Shown: piece by piece, positions 7,556 through 16,367 of the stretch
Position numbering within the stretch: position 1 is the stretch's first letter
Layout: each line of letters starts with the position of its first letter
Assembly (NCBI GenBank): GCA_943369355.1
Contig: CALRMX020000001.1
Location: 558,001 to 622,000, forward strand
Reading direction: 5' to 3'
Source: UBA7662 sp943369355
GTDB taxonomy: Bacteria > Bacteroidota > Bacteroidia > UBA7662
DNA: 64,000 nucleotides
The notes under the pieces: model-generated
Database searches by the model: none
Told to the model about the DNA's origin: nothing
The model's input: only the letters and a program-made list of their open reading frames with translations
Position numbers and translations under genes: made by a program

Positions 7556-8404
7556 TTAGTCGAAAACCAATTCCTGAGTACCATCGGTGCTTGCCCATAC
7601 CATTTTAGGATGGGAATTTCTCCAACCTATTTCTCCGGCAGCGGTAATCACGATAGCCCCACAAAAGCCATCAAATGGTTTTAATTCTTCAAAAGTTCTG
7701 TCCAAAGCAGCGTCTAAAGAATGACCGTCACTTAGTCGAGTCACGATTCGTGCTGCCACCGCTCCACTAACTATGTCTTCACCAACTCCAGTACAACTCA
7801 CCCCACCTGCCGCCGACGCATAATTGCCAGCAACGGTGGCCGAATCAGAAATTCTACCCACACGTTCAAAGCCCTTTCCACCGGTAGAAGTTGCGGCTGC
7901 AAGGTGACCGAATTGGTCCAAAGCAACACAACCTACGGTTCCTTTGCCCGAACCAGCCTTTTTAGCTAAATACTCCTCGCGGCGTTGCGGTATTTCGGTA
8001 TCGTATTCAGCATGCCCATTTTCTCGAGCAAAACGAATGGCTCCTTCGCCACCCAAAACCCGATCGTCTTCTGGGAAGAGTTGTTGGGCGACTAAAATTG
8101 GGTTTTTTACTTTTTCGATGTTGATAACGCCGCTAAAGCGCTGACTTACGCCATCCATTAATGCTGCACTCATCCGTATCTGTCCGTCGCTTTGTATTTG
8201 CGAACCAATACCTGCATTAAACAGCGGATTATCTTCCAAAAGCCGTACCGCCTCCACCGAGGTTTCGAGTGCCGTGTGGGTTTGTAAATACTGAAATGCT
8301 TGACGAACAATTTGAAGTAACGCAGCTTGTTTTGCACGTTTTACTTCATCGGTTGTCGACGACTCACTGAAAAAGCCACCGTGAATAATGAGCTTACCCG
8401 GCAT
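7556..8404 (-). CDS. iaaA: Isoaspartyl dipeptidase / plant-type L-asparaginase
   Basis: An Ntn-hydrolase that cleaves beta-aspartyl dipeptides; in a cyanophycin locus the expected substrate is beta-Asp-Arg, giving free aspartate and arginine. From the ATG at 8404 the protein is 282 residues. The precursor self-cleaves before a nucleophilic Thr, placed at Thr156 in GKGTVGCVALD; ATSTGG (about 171-175) and GRISDS are the usual substrate-pocket segments. I chose ATG 8404 over a TTG at 8416 because it lies 1 nt after the cphB stop, a tight operon junction. Distinct from the glycosylasparaginase at 15378, which has an HDT nucleophile motif. Confidence 0.93.
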   Translation of the reverse strand: MPGKLIIHGGFFSESSTTDEVKRAKQAALLQIVRQAFQYLQTHTALETSVEAVRLLEDNPLFNAGIGSQIQSDGQIRMSAALMDGVSQRFSGVINIEKVKNPILVAQQLFPEDDRVLGGEGAIRFARENGHAEYDTEIPQRREEYLAKKAGSGKGTVGCVALDQFGHLAAATSTGGKGFERVGRISDSATVAGNYASAAGGVSCTGVGEDIVSGAVAARIVTRLSDGHSLDAALDRTFEELKPFDGFCGAIVITAAGEIGWRNSHPKMVWASTDGTQELVFD

Positions 8405-8405
8405 T

Positions 8406-9287
8406 TTAGTCGGCAATTAGATGATGTGATTTCCTAATCTCCATTTTATGCGTATTGAGGTCATACACATCGTTCATACTCATGACATGAACCACCAAAT
8501 TTTCGATACTTATAGGAGCACCCATGGCTACGTCGGTGATGTTGGTAGCTCTAATCTGTCGACCATCCACAAGTATTACTAAACCCGATCCGATGGCCTG
8601 CATATGATCGCCATGGGTGATGAGCAAGCCGGTATCTTCGCCAAGACCCACTCCCAAAACCATCGGGTTGCTCACCACAGCTTGAAATAATCGTCCGATA
8701 CGGCCCCTATGTACAAAGTGTGTGTCGATGATCAGGTCGTTGATCAATCCTAAGCCGGTGGTAATTTTTACCTCTCCTTTCAGAAGCGCTTCGCTTGCCG
8801 AACCTTGATAAATCATATTATTCGAACAGGCTGCCGCACCTGCCGAAGTACCGGCAATGAGAAACTCCTCCTCTTTGTACTTGCGCAATAAAATTTTGTG
8901 GAAGTCGGTCCCTCCAAGTAAACTGGTCAGGCGTAATTGATCGCCACCGGTAAAAACCACTATATCGGCAGCCTCAAGGCGATTGCAAAAAACAGGGTCG
9001 TTCGCTCCTTCCCTACTATCAATCATGAGTACATCCACATTCTTCACCCCCAGGTAGCCAAACGCTTTTACATATTCATTACCTACCTCTACCGGCACCT
9101 GTGATGCCGTTGGTATGATTTCGATTCGAGAAACCTCCCCTTTCGCTGATTCTGTAATTATCCGTTTTAAGATACCTCTTTCGAAAAAATTGAGGTTTTT
9201 CTCGATGGAGTCTTTGTAGTTTTTTTCCGTGAAACTACCCGTATCTACGGCACCTCCTATGACTATCAGTTTACCTTTCGGCTGCAT
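8406..9287 (-). CDS. cphB: Cyanophycinase, cytoplasmic
   Basis: A serine exopeptidase (family S51) that releases beta-Asp-Arg dipeptides from cyanophycin. The 293-residue protein has no signal peptide and begins with a GKLIVIGGA strand. The nucleophile elbow GTSAGAA gives Ser148; His190 (in DTHFVHRGR) and Glu217 (in GVGLGEDTG) complete the usual triad. It is the first gene of a two-gene operon with iaaA, which hydrolyses its product, and diverges from cphA across 177 nt, so synthesis and breakdown share one control region. Confidence 0.95.
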   Translation of the reverse strand: MQPKGKLIVIGGAVDTGSFTEKNYKDSIEKNLNFFERGILKRIITESAKGEVSRIEIIPTASQVPVEVGNEYVKAFGYLGVKNVDVLMIDSREGANDPVFCNRLEAADIVVFTGGDQLRLTSLLGGTDFHKILLRKYKEEEFLIAGTSAGAAACSNNMIYQGSASEALLKGEVKITTGLGLINDLIIDTHFVHRGRIGRLFQAVVSNPMVLGVGLGEDTGLLITHGDHMQAIGSGLVILVDGRQIRATNITDVAMGAPISIENLVVHVMSMNDVYDLNTHKMEIRKSHHLIAD

Positions 9288-9464
9288 GTGCTAAAACAAG
9301 CTTAATGAAGGCGTAATGATAGTTTAATCGACAGGATTTCGCAAGACGAAAAGTAATGTGCCCAGAAATGTGATAAAAAACAGAAGAAAGCGGGTCGAGA
9401 ATGTGCATCGAATCGATTTATTCACTTATTTGAGTTCGATACCGAAAAGCCCTATTTCTCACCT
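9288..9464. promoter_or_regulatory. Divergent control region between cphB and cphA
   Basis: 177 non-coding bases between two divergent start codons must hold promoters for both genes. I see no exact TAnnTTTG box and no strong palindrome; the only small dyad is near 9406-9416 (ATCGAATCGAT). AT-rich stretches just upstream of cphA (9415-9437) are the likely promoter location. Confidence 0.45.
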
Positions 9465-12083
9465 ATGAAAATTCTAAAAGTCCAAGCATTACGCGGCCCG
9501 AATATTTGGAGTGTTAACCGCAAAAAATTAATTCAAATGCGGCTCGACCTAGAAGACCTTGAACAAAAGCCAACCAATAAAATCCCTGGGTTCAGAGAAA
9601 GGCTGGAGGCTTTGTTTCCAAGTATGTACGAACATAGGTGTTCGGAAGGTAAGCCCGGAGGCTTTTTTTACCGGGTAGAGAGAGGCACCTGGATGGGACA
9701 TGTGATTGAACATATTGCGCTCGAAATTCAAACCTTGGCCGGAATGGAAACGGGCTTCGGCAGAACGCGGGAAACCAAAACACCAGGCATTTATAATGTG
9801 GTATTCAGCTATGTAGAGGAGAAAGTGGGACTTTTTGCTGCTGAGGCTTCTGTACGCATCGCCGATGCCCTCATTCATGGCTCAGACTACGATTTGCAGG
9901 CCGATATCATGGAAATGCGAAAAATTCGCGAGGATGTGCGCCTGGGCCCTTCTACCGGCTCACTTGTAGATGAAGCAGTTGCTCGCGATATTCCGTGGAT
10001 TAGAATTGGCAGTAATAGTTTGGTTCAACTTGGTTATGGTGTAAACCAAGTGCGCTTTCAAGCAACCATTACTCAAAATACCAGCAATATTGCTGTTGAT
10101 ATCGCCTGCAATAAAGAGCTCACCAAAAAAATGCTCGACGACGCTGCCATACCTGTACCCAAAGGCGATTTATGCTACGACGAAGAAGATTTAAAAGCAG
10201 TTATCGACCGCATTGGCTACCCCATTGTTATCAAACCCCTCGACGGTAACCACGGTAAAGGAGCCAGCATCAACGTTAAAAAGTGGGAAGATGCCGTTGA
10301 AGGCCTTCATTTCGCGAAAAAATATTCTCGCAAAGTAATTGTTGAGCGATTCATTACCGGTTTTGACTTCCGTGTATTGGTCATCAACCACCAATTTGTT
10401 GCAGCAGCGCAGCGTGTTCCTGCCCATGTAAAGGGCGACGGCATCAACACAATTGGGACGTTGATAGAAACGGAAAACCAAGATCCGAGAAGAGGTTATG
10501 GCCACGAAAATGTGCTCACTGAAATTGAGGTAGATAGAGATACCACGGACTTATTAGAAAAGTTGGGATATACACTGGAAACCATCCCGAAAAAGGGTGA
10601 AATCGTGTATTTAAAATCTACAGCTAACCTCAGCACAGGAGGCACTTCGATTGACGTTACCGACATGGTGCATCCCGAAAATATATTTTTAGCCGAACGC
10701 GTGTCGCGCGTGATTGGGCTGGATGTGTGCGGAATCGACATAATGGCTAAAAATCTCACCCAACCGCTGAGCGAAAATGGAGGTAGCATATTAGAGGTAA
10801 ATGCTGCCCCAGGCTTCAGGATGCACCTTGCTCCTTCCGAAGGACTGCCAAGGAACGTTGCTGCGCCTGTAATCGACATGCTTTACCCGCCTGGAAAACC
10901 TAGCCGCATTCCCATTATTGCAGTTACTGGTACTAACGGCAAAACAACCACTACGCGCTTACTTGCACATATGGTAAAAAACATGGGCTATCGCGTAGGG
11001 TTTACCACCTCCGATGGCATATATGTCCAAAACCACATGCTGGAGAAAGGAGATACAACTGGGCCTTTGAGTGCTGAATTTATTCTGAAAGATCCCACCG
11101 TTGAGTTTGCAGTTTTGGAAACAGCCCGCGGAGGAATTCTCAGATCAGGATTAGGATTTAGTCGATGCGATATCGGTATCATCACCAATATCCGTGAGGA
11201 CCACTTGGGCTTAAGCGATATTGAGACGCTTGAAGACCTCGCCAGAGTAAAATCTGTTGTAGTAAAAAGTATTAAACGCGACGGCTGGGCCGTATTGAAT
11301 GCAAGCGATCCTTGGTGTGTAAAAATAGCAGAGGAGCTCAGTTGTAATATAGCCTACTTCGCTATGGATGAAAACGATCCTGTATTAAAAGCGCACACGA
11401 AAAAAGGTGGCGTTGCGGCGATATACGAGAATGGCTTTGTAACCATCAAAAAGGGTGACTGGAAAATTCGCGTCGAAAAAGTCACCACCATCCCGCTGAC
11501 GATGGCTGGTAAAGCGAGGTTTATGATCGAAAACGTGCTTGCTGCAACCTTGGCGGGCTATCTTCAAGGTTTCAGAACCGAAGCCATTCGTCTGTCTCTA
11601 GAAACCTTCATTCCTTCTCCTGCACTAACCCCTGGCCGGATGAACATCTTCGAATTCAAAGATTTCAGGGTTATGATTGATTTTGCACATAACCCAGCAG
11701 GTTATTTGGCTATTGAAGAATTTTTGGGCAACATTGACTCACCGAAAAAAATAGGCATCATTTCGGGGGTAGGCGACCGTCGCGATGAAGACATCATGGA
11801 ATGTGGTAAAATCGCAGCACGGATGTTTGACCATATCATTATCCGTCAAGAAAAACACCTGCGCGGTAGAACCGAACAAGAATTAATCGACTTAATCGTA
11901 GGTGGTATCAAACAGGTTGATAAAAAAATGACCTACGAGATTATTCCAAAAGAAATAGAAGCCATTAAACACTCTATAAACATTGCAGAACCCGGCACGT
12001 TCATCACGGCCTTGAGTGATGTAGTGACCAATGCCATCGGAATAGTGCAAGAATATCTAGATAAAGAAGCCGATTTAAAGTAA
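9465..12083 (+). CDS. cphA: Cyanophycin synthetase
   Basis: Polymerises aspartate and arginine into cyanophycin, a nitrogen reserve, using ATP for each addition. The 872-residue length matches characterised CphA1 enzymes. Three modules are visible: an N domain (about 1-160), an ATP-grasp domain (about 200-480, with a glycine-rich loop DGNHGKGASINV) that adds Asp to the backbone, and a Mur-ligase-like domain (about 484-872, P-loop VTGTNGKTTTTR, then GRMNIFEF and DFAHNP) that adds Arg. The N domain contains HVIEH (His79, Glu82, His83), the site reported in a cyanobacterial CphA1 to cut polymer into primers. Its stop codon directly abuts that of the convergent second cyanophycinase gene. Confidence 0.97.
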   Translation: MKILKVQALRGPNIWSVNRKKLIQMRLDLEDLEQKPTNKIPGFRERLEALFPSMYEHRCSEGKPGGFFYRVERGTWMGHVIEHIALEIQTLAGMETGFGRTRETKTPGIYNVVFSYVEEKVGLFAAEASVRIADALIHGSDYDLQADIMEMRKIREDVRLGPSTGSLVDEAVARDIPWIRIGSNSLVQLGYGVNQVRFQATITQNTSNIAVDIACNKELTKKMLDDAAIPVPKGDLCYDEEDLKAVIDRIGYPIVIKPLDGNHGKGASINVKKWEDAVEGLHFAKKYSRKVIVERFITGFDFRVLVINHQFVAAAQRVPAHVKGDGINTIGTLIETENQDPRRGYGHENVLTEIEVDRDTTDLLEKLGYTLETIPKKGEIVYLKSTANLSTGGTSIDVTDMVHPENIFLAERVSRVIGLDVCGIDIMAKNLTQPLSENGGSILEVNAAPGFRMHLAPSEGLPRNVAAPVIDMLYPPGKPSRIPIIAVTGTNGKTTTTRLLAHMVKNMGYRVGFTTSDGIYVQNHMLEKGDTTGPLSAEFILKDPTVEFAVLETARGGILRSGLGFSRCDIGIITNIREDHLGLSDIETLEDLARVKSVVVKSIKRDGWAVLNASDPWCVKIAEELSCNIAYFAMDENDPVLKAHTKKGGVAAIYENGFVTIKKGDWKIRVEKVTTIPLTMAGKARFMIENVLAATLAGYLQGFRTEAIRLSLETFIPSPALTPGRMNIFEFKDFRVMIDFAHNPAGYLAIEEFLGNIDSPKKIGIISGVGDRRDEDIMECGKIAARMFDHIIIRQEKHLRGRTEQELIDLIVGGIKQVDKKMTYEIIPKEIEAIKHSINIAEPGTFITALSDVVTNAIGIVQEYLDKEADLK

Positions 12084-12965
12084 TTACCGAATACTAAATC
12101 GAGCTCCTGACATAAGCATGGTAAGCCGGACTTTGGGTGAATACAACAACCCATTTTCCGGCTTTTTCCGTTTCTTATTTTTGACCAAAATAACCTGCGC
12201 TGCTCCAAAAACTTCGGCCCTGTTTCGAACCACCCAGATAGCCGTTCCTTCACTAATTCCAACACCCATTAAATCAGGTCGTTCTAGCACTACGCTTAAT
12301 AAACGGTTGTATCGACTACGTTCAACAAAATGTTGGTCGATAACGGCATTTTTGAGCAAGCCCAAACCGTTCGTAAGCTGAACATTCCCCTTTTTCAAAT
12401 GTCGAAAATCCGATTGGTCGTCAGGATAGAGGAGTTGCCGACCCGTTAGCATAAACTGGCTCATCACCGCAGCCCCTGCACTCGTACCTGCTATCATCGC
12501 TCCCTTCCTATGGGCAGTACGAATAGCTTGTGTAATCGAAAGCTGCTCTATGGCATTCATCAATCTATGCTGATCGCCTCCCGTCATAAATATCAATTTG
12601 GCACGTATTACAGAATCGATTTGCGTATTTGTAGCTATCGACTGCTGACCGATAAAAATTGGTGCCACTGCCTTCACATTTAACAGTTCAAACCGGTTTT
12701 TGAAATACTGTGCAACTGAATCGGGATCTTCGCTCGCCATGGGCATAATCAGAATATACCCATCGTAGCGTACTTCGGCTAGGTCTATCATCTGATTGAG
12801 CAGTGAATCAGGCAGCTTTCCCCCACCTATGATAAACAAACTACCTTCTTTATTCCCGGATTTTTGTCCCATAGCTGGTAAAACCATACCTAGGAGCATA
12901 AGTCCTAAAAGCCATCCAAATGAATTGGAAAATGCTTGTTTAGGGAGCAATTTGTTTCTATTCAT
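12084..12965 (-). CDS. Second cyanophycinase, exported
   Basis: A 293-residue S51-type peptidase, paralogous to the product of 8406-9287 but with an N-terminal export segment (hydrophobic about residues 16-32, Ala-Met-Gly before QKSG), so it acts in the periplasm or outside. Catalytic residues are retained: Ser162 in GTSAGAA, His212 in DQHFVERSR and Glu239 in GVGISEGT. DQHF is closer to the cyanobacterial enzyme than the DTHF of the cytoplasmic copy. I start at ATG 12965; a TTG at 12980 would overlap the DUF3820 gene. It is the last gene of a DUF2911-DUF3820-cyanophycinase operon and converges on cphA with no intergenic base. Confidence 0.9.
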   Translation of the reverse strand: MNRNKLLPKQAFSNSFGWLLGLMLLGMVLPAMGQKSGNKEGSLFIIGGGKLPDSLLNQMIDLAEVRYDGYILIMPMASEDPDSVAQYFKNRFELLNVKAVAPIFIGQQSIATNTQIDSVIRAKLIFMTGGDQHRLMNAIEQLSITQAIRTAHRKGAMIAGTSAGAAVMSQFMLTGRQLLYPDDQSDFRHLKKGNVQLTNGLGLLKNAVIDQHFVERSRYNRLLSVVLERPDLMGVGISEGTAIWVVRNRAEVFGAAQVILVKNKKRKKPENGLLYSPKVRLTMLMSGARFSIR

Positions 12966-12976
12966 TGATGTAAAAG

Positions 12977-13192
12977 TCAACTTTTGAGAGGCTTTAGCAA
13001 TTGGGTTAGTCCGTTCGACTTAATCACCAAAAGCGTTTCTAATTGCATGCCCAGCCTGCCTTTAGGAAAGCCCTTTTTCGACATCCACTCGAGATAATGC
13101 ACGGGAATATTGGCCAATAGCTCCCCCTTATGCTTTCCAAAAGGCATTTTATCCTCGAGTAATGATTTGAGGATGGTTGGGTCGGGCTGCAT
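12977..13192 (-). CDS. DUF3820-family small protein
   Basis: A 71-residue cytoplasmic protein with the family signature MPFGKHKGELLANIP (about 16-30) and KKGFPKGRLG (about 39-48). Function unknown; family members are sometimes labelled as putative quorum-sensing-regulated factors, which this sequence cannot support. The start codon overlaps the stop of the DUF2911 gene by 1 nt (TAATG), and the exported cyanophycinase gene starts 11 nt downstream, so it is translationally linked to both. Confidence 0.9.
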   Translation of the reverse strand: MQPDPTILKSLLEDKMPFGKHKGELLANIPVHYLEWMSKKGFPKGRLGMQLETLLVIKSNGLTQLLKPLKS

Positions 13193-13743
13193 TACTCCAG
13201 TGGTAGTTCCACCAGCACTTTATCCCACGTAAACTGCATGCGAAGAGGGCTATCTGCAAAATTTATCAAGAACTGCTCCTCAATTTTGTCGAGTAACTGC
13301 ACAGGCACTTCTACGGCAACTACATCCAATTCGGCTTTTCGACTGGCTTTTCCTCCCCAACTCACTCCCCACGAATACTCACCCGAATTGATGTGAATAG
13401 TCCACGAATTGGGTTGAGGGGTTATCCAAAGCGTGTATTTTCCAGCAGGTAATGCTTTACCGCCTACAATCAAATCTGTATTGGTTACAAAGGTGGTGGC
13501 TTCATTGGCACCAGCTCTCCATACTTTGCCATAGGGAACCAGTTCTCCGAAAATTACCCTATCCTTTTTGGACGGACGGCAATATTTTACAGTCAATTCT
13601 TTCCCGTTAGAAGCATATTTCGCTTCTGCCTCAGGACTAGCCTTTTTCGTCTGCGACGACATGTATTGGAATCCACCCCAAAGCAGGGCTATCAATACAA
13701 TCATGACGATAGAAAACCATTTGAAAAACTTCTTCATAACCAT
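13192..13743 (-). CDS. DUF2911-family membrane-anchored protein
   Basis: A protein of about 183 residues, common in Bacteroidota and of unknown function. An N-terminal membrane helix (about residues 8-25) is followed by a periplasmic beta-rich domain with the DUF2911 core: KYCRPSKKDRVIFGELVPYG (about 53-72), VWRAGANEAT (73-82), then LPAGKYTLW and PNSWTIHINS. ATG codons at 13743 and 13737 are both possible; the frame extends to 13788 but without homologous sequence. First gene of the operon with DUF3820 and the exported cyanophycinase. A promoter-like pair lies just upstream. Confidence 0.88.
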   Translation of the reverse strand: MVMKKFFKWFSIVMIVLIALLWGGFQYMSSQTKKASPEAEAKYASNGKELTVKYCRPSKKDRVIFGELVPYGKVWRAGANEATTFVTNTDLIVGGKALPAGKYTLWITPQPNSWTIHINSGEYSWGVSWGGKASRKAELDVVAVEVPVQLLDKIEEQFLINFADSPLRMQFTWDKVLVELPLE

Positions 13744-13755
13744 TTGAATTTGAGT

Positions 13756-13785
13756 CAAACTTAAGCTTTTTAAGCGGTTCGGCAA
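13756..13785 (-). promoter_or_regulatory. Promoter of the DUF2911-DUF3820-cyanophycinase operon
   Basis: Read on minus: TTG (13783-13785), 19 nt, then TAAGTTTG (13756-13763), an exact match to the Bacteroidota TAnnTTTG -7 box at a usual spacing, ending 12 nt before the ATG at 13743. Confidence 0.6.
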
Positions 13786-13830
13786 CATTCGAGGACTTTT
13801 AAGCCTAAATTAGAGTCGAGACAAAAACCT

Positions 13831-15375
13831 ATGTACCAACGATTTTTGATTCTACTTTGGCTTATCCCCATTGTGAGCATATCCCAAACGGCCATTATTC
13901 CTCAACCGGTAAAAATGAAATCGGGCGAAGGATTTATTACGGCAACATCCTTGGAAATTAGCTCCGAATCCACCTTAAAACAGGAAGCAGATTTTTTAAA
14001 AGAAAATTGGGCATTTAACCCATTAGTAGCAGAGAAAAAAATAACATTGAACTGTAGTCTGCGCATCCTCAAATCGCTCAAGCCATCTCATTACCGATTA
14101 AAAATTTCCAATACCGGAATTTTAGTGGAAGGAGGAGACCAGGCTGCCATTTTTTATGGGATTCAAACGCTATTATCGCATTACGACCGCGATAAACATG
14201 GATTTCAGCCTGTAGAGATTGAGGATTGGCCATCCTATTCTTGGAGGGGCATGCATTTAGATTGCAGCCGACACTTTTTTAGCATTGAAGAGGTAAAGAG
14301 ATACATCGATTTTTTGGCGATGTATAAAATGAATGTCTTTCACTGGCATTTGACCGACGATCAAGGATGGCGAGCAGAGATAAAAGCATATCCTGCTTTG
14401 ACCTCAAAAGGTGCTTGGCGAAAAGAGACCCTGATTGGTCGTCCGTCGTCAAACATGGAATTTGACAAAAAACCATACGGCGGCTTTTACACACAAGACC
14501 AAATGAAGGAAGTGGTTGCCTATGCTGCAAAAAGGCATATTACTGTTGTGCCTGAAATTGAGATGCCAGGTCACGCCTTAGCAGCTTTAAGTGCTTATCC
14601 TGAATTATCGTGCACCGGAGGTCCATTTGAGGTAGGCACCTATTGGGGGGTATTCGACGATGTTTTTTGTGCAGGAAACGAACAAACGTTTCAAGTGCTA
14701 ACTCAAATTTTAGATGAGATCGTGAGCATCTTCCCTTCCTCTTACATCCACATTGGCGGCGATGAATGTCCTAAAACCCGTTGGAAGAGTTGCTCGAAAT
14801 GCCAGCTGAGAATGACGCAAGAAGGTTTAAAAGATGAGCACGAATTACAATCGTATTTTATAAAACGAATTGAGAAGCACTTAAATCAAAAAGGCCGTCG
14901 GATTATTGGATGGGACGAAATATTGGAAGGAGGCCTTGCACCCAATGCCGCAGTTATGAGTTGGCGCGGCACCGAAGGCGGCATTGCAGCTTCTAAAGCC
15001 GGACATTATGTAGTGATGTCGCCTGGAAGCCCATGCTATTTTGATCATTATCAATTCGAGAATAAAGAAGCTCAACCGCTAGCCATCGGGGGCTATAATC
15101 CGTTAAATAAGGTTTATGCATTTGTACCAACACCTTCATCGCTAAGCGTTACAGAAGCAAAGTACATATTGGGTGCACAAGGAAATGTATGGACCGAATA
15201 CATGCAAAGTTTCGAGCACGTGAGTTATATGGCGATGCCGCGCATGGCGGCATTGGCTGAGGCACTCTGGACTCCCGGAGAACAGAAAGATTACGCTTCG
15301 TTTCTAAAAAGGCTAAATAATCACCAAAAAGAGTTAGACCGCAAACAGATCAGATATGCTAAAATCCCTGAATAA
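13831..15375 (+). CDS. Exported beta-N-acetylhexosaminidase (GH20)
   Basis: Removes terminal beta-linked GlcNAc or GalNAc. The 514-residue protein has a signal peptide (MYQRFLILLWLIPIVSIS), a GH20b alpha/beta domain (about 25-130) and a GH20 barrel (about 135-490). The catalytic pair is Asp311-Glu312 in HIGGDECPK; WHLTDDQGWR (about 171-180) lines the active site. First gene of a four-gene run with glycosylasparaginase, cutC and beta-mannosidase (gap of 2 nt to the next). In that context the likely substrate is a GlcNAc residue of an N-glycan or glycoprotein fragment in the periplasm; chitin oligomers are an alternative. Confidence 0.96.
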   Translation: MYQRFLILLWLIPIVSISQTAIIPQPVKMKSGEGFITATSLEISSESTLKQEADFLKENWAFNPLVAEKKITLNCSLRILKSLKPSHYRLKISNTGILVEGGDQAAIFYGIQTLLSHYDRDKHGFQPVEIEDWPSYSWRGMHLDCSRHFFSIEEVKRYIDFLAMYKMNVFHWHLTDDQGWRAEIKAYPALTSKGAWRKETLIGRPSSNMEFDKKPYGGFYTQDQMKEVVAYAAKRHITVVPEIEMPGHALAALSAYPELSCTGGPFEVGTYWGVFDDVFCAGNEQTFQVLTQILDEIVSIFPSSYIHIGGDECPKTRWKSCSKCQLRMTQEGLKDEHELQSYFIKRIEKHLNQKGRRIIGWDEILEGGLAPNAAVMSWRGTEGGIAASKAGHYVVMSPGSPCYFDHYQFENKEAQPLAIGGYNPLNKVYAFVPTPSSLSVTEAKYILGAQGNVWTEYMQSFEHVSYMAMPRMAALAEALWTPGEQKDYASFLKRLNNHQKELDRKQIRYAKIPE

Positions 15376-15377
15376 AG

Positions 15378-16367
15378 ATGAATAGGCGTAATTTTTTTCG
15401 ATTGCAGGCGCTAGGTGTAGCCGCATTAGCTTTACGTCCATTACAGAGTTTTGCTGGCATGGGTGAAAGCCTAAATCCTTCACCTGGCAGCCCTTTGGTA
15501 TTGTCTACCTGGGATTTTGGCTTAAGATCGAATGAAGTAGCCTGGAAAATATTGAACGCGGGTGGCCGAGCGTTGGATGCAGTAGAGCAAGGTGTACGTT
15601 TGTGTGAAGATGACCCTAATGAACGTAGTGTAGGTTATGGAGGGCGTCCCGACCGTGATGGAAGGGTTACACTTGATGCTTGTATCATGGACGAACATGC
15701 CAACATAGGTTCAGTTGCCTGCCTCGAGCACATCAAAAACCCCATTTCTGTTGCCCGTGCAGTCATGGAACAAAGTCCGCATGTGATGCTGGTTGGTGAA
15801 GGGGCGCTTCAGTTTGCTTTATCGAAAGGCTTCGAAAAAACCAATCTTCTCGTACCCGATTCCGAACGGGAATGGAAAGAATGGCTAAAAACCAGCGAGT
15901 ACAAGCCCATCGTAAATATCGAAAATCACGACACCATCGGAATGATTGCAATGGACAAGGCTGGCAATTTATCGGGTGCATGTACTACTAGCGGCATGGC
16001 ATTTAAACTCCACGGAAGAGTGGGCGATTCTCCAATCATTGGTGCAGGTTTATATGTTGACAATGAAATAGGTGCTGCAACCGCGACAGGTCACGGCGAA
16101 GAAGTAATCCGAATTGCGGGTTGTCACTTGGTAGTAGAGCTGATGCGTCAAGGAAGATCGGCCGAAGAAGCGTGTAAAGAAGCTGTTGATCGTGTGTATA
16201 AGCTACAAGTACGACGAAATAAACCTTTAAAAGACATTCAAGTAGGCTTTATTGCCATTCGGAAAGACCATTCGTACGGCAGTTATTGCTTACAAACGGG
16301 TTTTAGTTATGCCGTGCACACCCAAAAAGAAGGAAATAGGTTGTTAAAATCGGGCTCTCGTATCTAA
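15378..16367 (+). CDS. N4-(beta-N-acetylglucosaminyl)-L-asparaginase (aspartylglucosaminidase)
   Basis: Cleaves the amide bond between asparagine and GlcNAc of N-glycans. The 329-residue precursor is an Ntn-hydrolase: self-cleavage before Thr186 in NHDTIGMIAMD generates the two chains, and the HDT triplet is diagnostic for this branch as opposed to isoaspartyl peptidases (GT nucleophile). CTTSGM (202-207) and GATATGHGEE are further pocket segments. The N terminus MNRRNFFRLQALGVAALAL looks like a Tat-type export signal (RR followed by a hydrophobic stretch), as in bacterial glycosylasparaginases. It lies 2 nt after the hexosaminidase gene and overlaps cutC by 1 nt. Confidence 0.95.
   Translation: MNRRNFFRLQALGVAALALRPLQSFAGMGESLNPSPGSPLVLSTWDFGLRSNEVAWKILNAGGRALDAVEQGVRLCEDDPNERSVGYGGRPDRDGRVTLDACIMDEHANIGSVACLEHIKNPISVARAVMEQSPHVMLVGEGALQFALSKGFEKTNLLVPDSEREWKEWLKTSEYKPIVNIENHDTIGMIAMDKAGNLSGACTTSGMAFKLHGRVGDSPIIGAGLYVDNEIGAATATGHGEEVIRIAGCHLVVELMRQGRSAEEACKEAVDRVYKLQVRRNKPLKDIQVGFIAIRKDHSYGSYCLQTGFSYAVHTQKEGNRLLKSGSRI

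Noticed and set aside
15378..16367. A duplicate of the isoaspartyl peptidase
   Set aside because: The HDT nucleophile motif and export signal place it in the glycosylasparaginase branch, distinct from the GT-type enzyme at 7556.
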